Made by a program: the position numbers and the translations under genes
Source: Alphaproteobacteria bacterium
Lineage (GTDB): Bacteria > Pseudomonadota > Alphaproteobacteria > MPNO01 > VGEU01
Reading direction: 5' to 3'
Length of the DNA stretch: 35,660 nucleotides
NCBI GenBank assembly: GCA_016869145.1
Contig: VGEU01000026.1
Location: 1-35,660 of the forward strand
In this document: positions 17,099 to 23,864 of the stretch, one piece after another
Layout: every line of letters begins with the position of its first letter
Position numbering within the stretch: the stretch's first letter is position 1
The notes under the pieces: generated by a model
The model's input: the letters and a program-made list of their open reading frames with translations, nothing else
The model's database searches: none
Told to the model about the DNA's origin: nothing

Positions 17099-17302
17099 CT
17101 AGTAGCCCTCGCGCTCCATCCGTTTCCGTTCCAGCTTGCGGGCGCGGCGGATCGCCTCCGCGCGCTCGCGGGCGCGCCGCTCCGACGGCTTCTCGTAGCT
17201 CCGACGCATCTTCATCTCGCGGAAGATGCCCTCGCGCTGCATCTTCTTCTTGAGCGCGCGGAGCGCCTGATCGACGTCGTTGTCGCGAACCTGGACTTCC
17301 AC
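17099..17302 (-). CDS. rpsU: 30S ribosomal protein bS21
   Basis: Very basic 67-residue protein with the bS21 pattern: [41 protein letters not shown] and a long Arg/Lys/Glu helix ending EREGY. bS21 joins the 30S subunit near the anti-Shine-Dalgarno region and helps initiation. The start is a GTG at 17302; AGGAG lies about 11 bases upstream. On its strand the next sequence is the triple hairpin array, a likely terminator. It is divergent from def with coq9 behind it; rpsU next to a COQ9-family gene is the arrangement that gave that family its diverge_rpsU name. Confidence 0.95.
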   Translation of the reverse strand: MEVQVRDNDVDQALRALKKKMQREGIFREMKMRRSYEKPSERRARERAEAIRRARKLERKRMEREGY

Positions 17303-17442
17303 GGGCCGGTCGTCTCCTGTGCCATGGTTGGCCGCATTGTTTCCGCGTCCGGCGCAGCCGGTCGCAGTCCCTTGCGCGCCACTCTTCGTAGGGTGGCCGA
17401 GTTTTTGCGGCTAAACCGGTGTCCGGTCAAGGCCGAAAACGC

Positions 17443-17471
17443 TTTACCTCACCGAGTCCGAACACGATATT
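17443..17471 (+). promoter_or_regulatory. Candidate def promoter giving a leaderless mRNA
   Basis: TTTACC at 17443-17448 and GATATT at 17466-17471, 17 bases apart, each matching four of six consensus bases. Only 6 bases separate the -10 from the def ATG, and def lacks a Shine-Dalgarno sequence. The rest of 17303-17442 presumably holds the rpsU promoter, which I cannot place with confidence. Confidence 0.3.
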
Positions 17472-17477
17472 AACGCC

Positions 17478-18035
17478 ATGAGCCTCCTCAAGATCGCCCG
17501 CATGGGCCATCCGGTTCTGCTGCGGAAGGCCGATCCGGTGGCCGATCCGACCGGCGCCGACATCCATCGCCTGGTCGCCGACATGGTCGAGACCATGCAG
17601 GACGCCGAGGGCGTCGGCCTCGCCGCGCCCCAGGTCTATGCCAGCCGCCGGGTCATCATCTTCTTCGCGCCCGATGCCCGCGCCGAGGACGAGGGCGCAC
17701 ACGACATTGCGCCGCTGACGGCGCTGATCAATCCGGAATACGGTCCCGTCCACGACGACAAGGTCGTCGGCTGGGAGGGTTGCCTGTCGATCCCCGGCTT
17801 GAACGGGGCGGTGCCGCGCTTCCGGCACATCTGGTATCGCGGCTGGACGCCGAAAGGCGAGCTGATCGAGCGCGAGGCGACCGGCTTCCACGCCCGGGTC
17901 GTCCAGCACGAGATCGATCACCTCGACGGCGTGCTCTACACGATGCGCATGGAGGACCTGTCGCTCCTCGCGTTCTCCGACGAACTCCGCCAGCGCATCC
18001 GCGCCGAAGAGCTGGACGACAGCACCGGATCATGA
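17478..18035 (+). CDS. def: Peptide deformylase
   Basis: Metalloenzyme of 185 residues that removes the formyl group from nascent proteins. All three deformylase motifs are present: GVGLAAPQ at 45-52, EGCLS at 100-104 with ligand Cys102, and QHEIDHLDG at 143-151 with His144, Glu145 and His148. A short insertion near residues 66-76 (DARAEDEGAHD) and the C-terminal extension after 160 are within the range of type 1 enzymes. Many genomes pair def with fmt; here it is instead followed by coq9, whose ATG overlaps the def stop as ATGA. It may be a second deformylase copy in this organism, which the window cannot tell. Confidence 0.95.
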   Translation: MSLLKIARMGHPVLLRKADPVADPTGADIHRLVADMVETMQDAEGVGLAAPQVYASRRVIIFFAPDARAEDEGAHDIAPLTALINPEYGPVHDDKVVGWEGCLSIPGLNGAVPRFRHIWYRGWTPKGELIEREATGFHARVVQHEIDHLDGVLYTMRMEDLSLLAFSDELRQRIRAEELDDSTGS

Positions 18036-18709
18036 CGGCGGCGGCGGACGCGGCGGACCGGGCGCGGCTCCTCGCGGCCGTCCTTACCCATGTCCCGTTC
18101 GACGGCTGGAGCGCGGCTGCGCTCCGCGCCGGCGCGCGCGATAGCGGGATCGACGCGGCGACCGCGCTGCGGCTTTTCCCCGACGGGCCGGCCGGCCTGA
18201 TCGCGGCGTTCAGCGCCGAGGCCGACCGCGCCATACTGGATACCCTCGCCGCGACCGATCTCGCGCCCCTCCGCATGCCGGAGCGCATCGCGCTCGCGGT
18301 GCGCGCGCGGATCGAGGCGATCGCCCCCCATCGCGAGGCGGCGCGCCGGGCCGCCGCCCATCTCGCGCTCCCGAACGCAAGCGCGCTCGGTGCGCGGCTC
18401 CTCTACCGCACGGTCGAGGCGATGTGGACCGGCGCCGGCGACCGCGCGGCGGATTTCAGTTGGTACACCAAGCGCGCGACGCTCGCCGCGGTCTACGCGG
18501 CGACGCTCCTCGCCTGGTTCGACGACCGCTCGGAAGGCAACGCCGCGACCTGGGCGTTCCTCGACCGGCGGCTCGCCGACGTGGCGCGGCTGGGGCGGCT
18601 CGGGAAATCGGTCGAGGCGATCCTCGCCCGCGCGCCCGGATGCCTCCGAGCGACCGCGCCCCGTCGGCCCGGCCGACGCTGGGCCCCGCCACGATCGCGC
18701 GCGGTCTGA
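18032..18709 (+). CDS. COQ9-family protein (rpsU-associated)
   Basis: Protein of 225 residues of the COQ9 family, TetR-fold lipid-binding proteins that present ubiquinone intermediates to COQ7 in mitochondria; the bacterial role is presumed similar. Family features: the N-terminal three-helix TetR-like part (LLAAVLTHVPFDGWSAAALR, then ATALRLFPDG), RARIEAIAPHREAARRAAAHL and the conserved WYTKRATLAAVYAATLLAWF...EGNAATWAFLDRRLADV core at about 150-190. The last 25 residues (Arg/Pro-rich) are atypical and may be poorly conserved. The ATG overlaps the def stop. The protein converges on purK with a 1-base gap. It fits with the UbiB-family gene at 8.4 kb as quinone-related functions. Confidence 0.87.
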   Translation: MTAAADAADRARLLAAVLTHVPFDGWSAAALRAGARDSGIDAATALRLFPDGPAGLIAAFSAEADRAILDTLAATDLAPLRMPERIALAVRARIEAIAPHREAARRAAAHLALPNASALGARLLYRTVEAMWTGAGDRAADFSWYTKRATLAAVYAATLLAWFDDRSEGNAATWAFLDRRLADVARLGRLGKSVEAILARAPGCLRATAPRRPGRRWAPPRSRAV

Positions 18710-18710
18710 G

Positions 18711-19805
18711 CTATCCGAGCGAGCCGCGCGCGAAGACCCGCGTGACATGCCCCATCTTGCGACCGGCGCGCACCGCGGTCTTGCCGTAGAGATGGACGCG
18801 CGTCTCCGGTTCGCGGACGAGCGCCGGAAAGCGCTCGATCTGGTCGCCGATCAGGTTCTCCATGATCGCGTCCGAATGCCGTTCCGGATCGCCAAGCGGC
18901 AGCCCGCAGACGGCGCGCACATGCTGCTCGAACTGGCTCACGATGCAGCCGTCGATGGTCCAGTGGCCCGAGTTGTGCGGGCGCGGCGCGATCTCGTTGG
19001 CGAGGACGCGCCCGTCGCGCGTGACGAACATCTCGAGCGCGAGGACACCGACATAGTCGAGGCCGTCGGCGACTGCGCGGGCGGCGCGCGTCGCCTCGGC
19101 GGCGACCGCGGGCGCGATGCGGGCCGGCGCGCGGGTCGTCGCGAGGATGCCGTCGACGTGGGTGTTCTCGGCCGGCACATAGCTCGCCACGCCGCCGTCG
19201 ACGCCGCGTGCGACGACGACCGAGACCTCGCAGGCGAAGTCGACCATCGCCTCGAGGATGGCATCGACCGTGCCGAGACGGCGCCACGCGGCGGCGACGT
19301 CATCGCCGGGCGCGAGCCGGATCTGGCCTTTGCCGTCATAGCCCTCGCGATTGGTCTTGAGGATCGCGGGCCCCGGGATCGCCGCGCGCGCGGCGACGGC
19401 CTCCGCGGCGCCGGCGACGCCGGCATAGGCCGTGGTCGCGACGCCGACCCGGTCGAGGAATCTCTTCTCGCGGAGCCGGTCGCTCGCGGTTGCGAGCGCG
19501 CCGGAATTGGGCCGGACCGGAACGCGCCCGGCGAGGAACTCGGCCGCGGCGACCGCGACGTTCTCGAACTCGAAGGTGACGACCGAAACGCTGTCGGCGA
19601 AGCGGGCGAGCGCGTCGAAATCGTCATAGGCGGCGCGCGTTGTCGTCGCGGCGACCTGGCCGGCCGGCGGGTCGAGGTCGGGTGCGAAGATGTGGCAGCG
19701 ATAGCCGAGAACGGCGGCGGCGAGCGCCGTCATGCGGCCGAGCTGGCCGCCGCCGAGGATGCCGATGGTTGATCCGGGCGCGATGATCGCGGACGCTGCG
19801 CTCAT
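18711..19805 (-). CDS. purK: 5-(carboxyamino)imidazole ribonucleotide synthase
   Basis: ATP-grasp enzyme of 364 residues that converts AIR and bicarbonate to N5-CAIR in purine synthesis. Features: TIGILGGGQLGRMTALAA at 13-30, VVTFEFENV near 74, the ATP-grasp segment ILKTNREGYDGKGQ near 148-161, and NEIAPRPHNSGHWTIDGC near 265-282, the PurK metal/substrate signature. The start is ATG at 19805, 10 bases after purE. Both genes belong to one operon, and their products act one after the other. The length is normal for the family. Confidence 0.96.
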   Translation of the reverse strand: MSAASAIIAPGSTIGILGGGQLGRMTALAAAVLGYRCHIFAPDLDPPAGQVAATTTRAAYDDFDALARFADSVSVVTFEFENVAVAAAEFLAGRVPVRPNSGALATASDRLREKRFLDRVGVATTAYAGVAGAAEAVAARAAIPGPAILKTNREGYDGKGQIRLAPGDDVAAAWRRLGTVDAILEAMVDFACEVSVVVARGVDGGVASYVPAENTHVDGILATTRAPARIAPAVAAEATRAARAVADGLDYVGVLALEMFVTRDGRVLANEIAPRPHNSGHWTIDGCIVSQFEQHVRAVCGLPLGDPERHSDAIMENLIGDQIERFPALVREPETRVHLYGKTAVRAGRKMGHVTRVFARGSLG

Positions 19806-19815
19806 GGCCCGGCTG

Positions 19816-20355
<540 letters not shown>

Positions 20356-20399
20356 CTGTCGTCCTTTCGCCACGCGTTGACGCGATTCAGGGAGTGCGC

Positions 20400-20427
20400 A
20401 TTATAGAGACCGGTCCTTGGCGGACAA
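20400..20427 (-). promoter_or_regulatory. Sigma70-type promoter for purEK
   Basis: On the minus strand, TTGTCC (20427-20422) and a perfect TATAAT (20405-20400) are 16 bases apart. The -10 ends about 45 bases before the purE ATG. I see no purine-repressor-like or riboswitch element in 20356-20556. Confidence 0.55.
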
Positions 20428-20556
20428 GCGCGGGTGGCCGCCGCCTCGAGGCTCGGTGCAAGGCTTCCTTAACCACGGGCGTCAAGACTTCGCCCCGATG
20501 GGGACACCGCACGGCACCCGGCCGCCCGCCCGACCGGGGCGACAGGACGGTTCTGG

Positions 20557-21341
20557 ATGAGGATCGGCGATTCCAATCGGCCCACGGGGACCCGGCGTCC
20601 CGGTTCCGCTGCCGCACCGGGGCTGCACCGGGCGCCGCACCGGCCGCCGACCCGTCGTCGCGCGAGGCGGCCGCGCCCGCGGTCCGCGACAGCGCGTCCG
20701 TCCTCGGCATTCCGGCGCACGAGCTCTCGCCCAAGGTGCGCGAGGCGCTGATCCAGCTGATGGCCGAGGTCGACCGGCTGCGTCAGGAGAACGAGCGCAA
20801 CAAGGCGCGGATCGCCTATCTCGAACAGCTCGCCGACGAGGATGCGCTGGTCCCGATCGCCAACCGCCGGGCCTTCGTGCGCGAGCTGTAGCGCACGATC
20901 TCGTTCAGCCAGCGCTACAACGCGCCGTCGAGCATCATCTATTTCGACCTCAACGGGCTCAAGGCGATCAACGACGGCTTCGGACATGCCGCCGGCGATG
21001 CCGCGCTCGTCCATGTCGCCAACACGCTGACCGAGAACATCCGCGGCTCTGACCTCGCCGCGCGGCTCGGCGGCGACGAGTTCGGCGTGATCCTCGCCCA
21101 GGCGGACGAGAAGGTCGCGCGCGACAAGGCGGCCTCGCTCGTCGCCGCCGTCGCCGCCCGTCCGCTCGCATTCGAGGGCCATACGATCGCGCTCAACCTC
21201 GCCTATGGCGTCCATACCTTCCGCGGCGGCGAGAACCCGGTCGAGGCGCTCGCCGAGGCCGATCGCGCGATGTACGCGCAGAAGCAGGGGAACCGGTCGA
21301 CGCCCGGCCGCGGACCGGCCGGCGGCCCGATCAGGCGATGA
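20557..21341 (+). pseudogene. Diguanylate cyclase (GGDEF) gene with a frameshift and an amber stop
   Basis: The ATG at 20557 has AGGA nine bases upstream and starts MRIGDSNRPTGTRRPGSAAA, but that frame ends at 20751. From about 20615 the frame one base back carries an Ala-rich linker, LGIPAHELSPKVREAL, a coiled coil (VDRLRQENERNKARIAYLEQL) and the GGDEF entry DEDALVPIANRRAFVREL, then stops at TAG 20889-20891. After it the same frame continues with TISFSQRYNAPSSIIYFDLN, GLKAINDGFGHAAGDAAL, RLGGDEFGVILAQ and the end EADRAMYAQK. Adding one base near 20610-20625 makes 786 bases, an exact 262 codons. The enzyme would make cyclic di-GMP from GTP; the GGDEF active site itself is intact. Both lesions could be sequencing errors, or the gene may be recently dead. 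Its end overlaps the next gene by 11 bases. Confidence 0.8.
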
Positions 21342-21540
21342 TGTCGGGCAGGAGCTTGCTCTGGATCTGCTCAATCTGGTCGCGAAGCATGAGCTTGCGC
21401 TTCTTCAGACGCTGGACCTGGAGCTGGTCGTAGGGCGCGTCCCCGACGAGCTGGGCGATCACCTGGTCGAGGTCGCGGTGCTCGGTCACGAGATCGGCGA
21501 GCTTGCGGCGTAGCGCAGCACGCGTGTCCGAATCGTTCAT
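21331..21540 (-). CDS. DUF465 (YdcH-like) small coiled-coil protein
   Basis: Protein of 69 residues with the DUF465 pattern: a first helix RRKLADLVTEHRDLDQVIAQ, a short turn with a hydrophobic/polar break (GDAPYDQLQVQ) and the basic second helix RLKKRKLMLRDQIEQI. Such proteins form helical hairpins; function is not established. The ATG at 21540 is chosen from the family start; no strong ribosome-binding site is visible. It converges on the broken GGDEF gene and is divergent from the phosphofructokinase gene. A second DUF465 protein lies at 23431-23601, so two paralogues flank the pfk-TIGR02444 pair. Confidence 0.75.
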   Translation of the reverse strand: MNDSDTRAALRRKLADLVTEHRDLDQVIAQLVGDAPYDQLQVQRLKKRKLMLRDQIEQIQSKLLPDIIA

Positions 21541-21651
21541 GGGGGACTGGTAGAGGTTGAATTCGGCCGACCATAGCAGAACTCGTCGGCCCATGGAGCT
21601 TGTTTCGGGAGCGCCCTGCCACGGCACGGCGTCCCTGTCCTGGAGGAGACG

Positions 21652-22743
21652 ATGCGGGAGATGAAACGTCTTGGGATCATGACGAGCGGCGGCGACTGCG
21701 CCGGGCTCAACGCCGTCATCCGCGCGGTCGCCCATCGCGCGATCGACGGCTATGGCTGGCGCGTGTTCGGCATCCGCGAGGGGACGCTCGGATTTCTGCG
21801 CCGTCCGGTCGACTACGAGGAGCTGTCGCTCAAGATCTTCACCGGCAACATCCTCCGCATGGGCGGCACGATCCTCGGCACGACCAATCACGGCGATCCC
21901 TTCGCCTTCCCGATGCCCGACGGATCGACGCGCGATCGGACCGACGAGATCATCGAGGGCTATCGCCTCCTCGAGCTCGACGCGATGATCGTGGTCGGCG
22001 GCGACGGCAGCCTCGACATCCTCCGCCGCATCGCCCAGAAGGGCGAGCTCCGGATCGTCGCGATCCCGAAGACGATCGACAACGATGTTGGGCTCACCGA
22101 GAACTCGGTCGGCTACTCGACCGCGGTCGATGTCGCGACCGAGGCCGTCGATCGTCTCGCGCCGACCGCGACGAGCCACAGCCGCGTCATGGTGCTCGAG
22201 GTGATGGGCCGCGACGCCGGCCATATCGCGCTCAACGCCGGCATATCGGGCGGCGCGGACGTGATCCTCATTCCCGAGATTCCGTACAAGCTCGCCTACG
22301 TCGCACGCAAGATCGAGGCGTTGAAGGCGCAGGGGCGGAGCTTCGCGCTCATCGTCGTCTCCGAAGCCGTCCGCACCGAGGATGGCGCGCCGGTCCGCGT
22401 CGTCGACGCCGAAGGACGCCGGCGCTATGGCGGCATCGGCCAGTATCTCGGCGAGCGGCTCGCCGAGATGACAGGCGCCGAGACGCGCGTCACCGTGCTC
22501 GGCCACGTGCAGCGCGGCGGAACGCCCTCGCCGCGCGACCGGCTTTTTGCTTCCGCCTTCGGCGTTCACGCGGTAGATCTCGTCGCGCAAGGCAAGTTCG
22601 ACCGCATGGTCGCGTGGTCGAACCGCGCCTGCATCGATGTGCCGATCGCCGATGCGATCGCGCGCAACGCCTCGGTCGATCCGGCCGGCGCGCTGGCGCG
22701 CACCGCGCGCGGTCTCGGCATTTGCCTCGGCGACGCGCCCTAG
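21652..22743 (+). CDS. 6-phosphofructokinase (group with Gly/Lys signature)
   Basis: Protein of 363 residues that phosphorylates fructose 6-phosphate. Features: GIMTSGGDCAGLNAVIRA at 8-25, GGDGS at 116-120, PKTIDND at 139-145 with the catalytic aspartates 143 and 145, MGRDAGHIAL and LGHVQRGGTPSPRDR. The phosphoryl-donor residues are mixed. Gly119 (E. coli Gly104) favours ATP, whereas Lys140 (E. coli Gly124) is what pyrophosphate-dependent enzymes have. In the literature this Gly/Lys pair occurs in ATP-dependent group III enzymes such as those of actinomycetes, so ATP is more likely. A strong GGAGGAG precedes the ATG. It is co-directional with the TIGR02444 gene 22 bases later. Confidence 0.93.
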   Translation: MREMKRLGIMTSGGDCAGLNAVIRAVAHRAIDGYGWRVFGIREGTLGFLRRPVDYEELSLKIFTGNILRMGGTILGTTNHGDPFAFPMPDGSTRDRTDEIIEGYRLLELDAMIVVGGDGSLDILRRIAQKGELRIVAIPKTIDNDVGLTENSVGYSTAVDVATEAVDRLAPTATSHSRVMVLEVMGRDAGHIALNAGISGGADVILIPEIPYKLAYVARKIEALKAQGRSFALIVVSEAVRTEDGAPVRVVDAEGRRRYGGIGQYLGERLAEMTGAETRVTVLGHVQRGGTPSPRDRLFASAFGVHAVDLVAQGKFDRMVAWSNRACIDVPIADAIARNASVDPAGALARTARGLGICLGDAP

Positions 22744-22765
22744 GGTCTGCGCCAAAGGAGACGCC

Positions 22766-23335
22766 ATGTCGGTCGAATTCCCGGATCACCCGTTCTGGGA
22801 CTTCTCGCTCGCGGTCTACATGACCGACGGCGTGGCACCCGCCTGCATCGAGATCCAGGACCGGCTCAACGTCGACGTCAACGTCATCATGTTCTGCCTG
22901 TGGACCGGCGCGACCGGGCGCGGCGTGATGACCGCGGCCGAAATCGCCGCGCTCCGCCGCGCCGTCGACACCTGGCACGAGACGGTGGTCAAGGGGCTCC
23001 GCGCCATCCGCCAGCGCATGAAGGGCGGCATGCCGCCCGCGCCGCTCGAGTTCAGCGACAAGCTGCGCCGGCGAATCGCCAAGATCGAGGTCGACTGCGA
23101 GCACCTCGAGCAGTTGATGCTGGTCGCCACCGTCGAGCGCCCGCCGGTCGCGGGCAAGGACGGCGAGACCCTGGCGCGCGAGGCCGCGGCCAACGTCGTC
23201 GCCTATTGGAAGGCGCTCGGGGCGCGGCCCGAGCCCCGCGATCTCAAGGCCCTGGCGACCATCCTGGCACCGGCCTGCAAGAGCGTCCCGCCGGCCCGGA
23301 TCGAGGCCATCACGGCCGCCGTGACCGCGGCGTGA
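22766..23335 (+). CDS. TIGR02444 family protein
   Basis: Protein of 189 residues with the TIGR02444 opening: HPFWDFSLAVYMTDGVAPAC, LQDRxxVDVNxxxFCLW (here IQDRLNVDVNVIMFCLW) and a W..V...R.IRQRMK helix (WHETVVKGLRAIRQRMKG). The rest is helical and ends in an Ala-rich stretch. The function of the family is not known; members are soluble and found in proteobacteria. The ATG at 22766 has AAAGGAG six bases upstream. The frame is open further upstream into pfk, but without family support. The short distance to pfk suggests co-transcription. Confidence 0.78.
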   Translation: MSVEFPDHPFWDFSLAVYMTDGVAPACIEIQDRLNVDVNVIMFCLWTGATGRGVMTAAEIAALRRAVDTWHETVVKGLRAIRQRMKGGMPPAPLEFSDKLRRRIAKIEVDCEHLEQLMLVATVERPPVAGKDGETLAREAAANVVAYWKALGARPEPRDLKALATILAPACKSVPPARIEAITAAVTAA

Positions 23336-23359
23336 GCGGGCCGCTTCGATCTTGAGTTT

Positions 23360-23388
23360 TTGCACCCGGCCGCGCGCCAAGGTACTAT
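23360..23388 (+). promoter_or_regulatory. Sigma70-type promoter for the second DUF465 gene
   Basis: TTGCAC at 23360-23365 and TACTAT at 23383-23388, 17 bases apart. The predicted start near 23395 gives a leader of about 36 bases containing two Shine-Dalgarno-like stretches (AGGAGA and GGAGGA). Confidence 0.5.
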
Positions 23389-23430
23389 ATCGGCACTCGA
23401 CTCCCGGCTATTTCAGGAGACGGAGGACCG

Positions 23431-23601
23431 ATGATGACCTTTGACGCGCGCGTGAAGGAGCTCCAGGCCAGACATGCCGAACTCGAAGGTGCGCTACAGA
23501 ACGAAGCCGCCCGCCCGGCCCCCGATCCCGTCGTCGTCGCCGAACTGAAGAAGCAGAAGCTAAGGATCAAGGACGAAATCGCCAAGCTGTCGCACGGCTG
23601 A
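23431..23601 (+). CDS. DUF465 (YdcH-like) small protein
   Basis: Protein of 56 residues starting MMTFDARVKELQARHAELEG. It has the DUF465 helix-turn-helix shape: a first heptad-like helix, a Pro-rich turn (ARPAPDPVVV) and a basic second helix AELKKQKLRIKDEIAKL. GGAGGA precedes the start, and a good promoter stands upstream, so this short frame is well supported. Codon three is also reachable from the second ATG; the first is used here. It is a distant paralogue of the protein at 21331-21540. Function is unknown. Confidence 0.75.
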   Translation: MMTFDARVKELQARHAELEGALQNEAARPAPDPVVVAELKKQKLRIKDEIAKLSHG

Positions 23602-23738
23602 CCGTCGGCCGGCCCTCGCCGGAGCGGCAACTGCGGCCGCGCCCTTGAACCCGTGGACGGCCCCGCTTGGCTGAGTCAATGCGGGGCTGAACCGGGGCGA
23701 GCCCCCGGAGCGGCCTCCGCGTGGCGCCCCACGACCGT

Positions 23739-23854
23739 CGCGAGGGTTGACTGCCAAGGTCGCCTCGCGAGGGTAGCACCGCGATGGTCGTATTGCGATG
23801 ATCGCCCGGCGACCATCGCGACGGTTGCCCCGCGACAGTCGCATCGCGACCCGG
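23739..23854. repeat. Imperfect 14-bp tandem repeat array with inverted repeats before prpE
   Basis: The 116 bases before the prpE ribosome-binding site divide into units averaging 14 bases with consensus near CGCGAYGGTYGCCN. Full units start at 23739, 23766, 23780, 23794, 23817 and 23831. Shortened or degenerate units lie at 23753 and 23808, and a partial one at 23845. Within the array an 11-bp perfect inverted repeat pairs 23780-23790 (CGCGATGGTCG) with 23810-23820. Its loop contains a second palindrome, GCGATGATCGC at 23795-23805. The array could be a multi-site operator or a folded leader RNA. 23602-23738 shows nothing else I can name. Confidence 0.65.
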
Positions 23855-23864
23855 AGGAGGGGCC

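Noticed and set aside
23739-23854. CRISPR array
   Set aside because: Units are contiguous, imperfect and 14 bases long, with no spacers and no cas genes.
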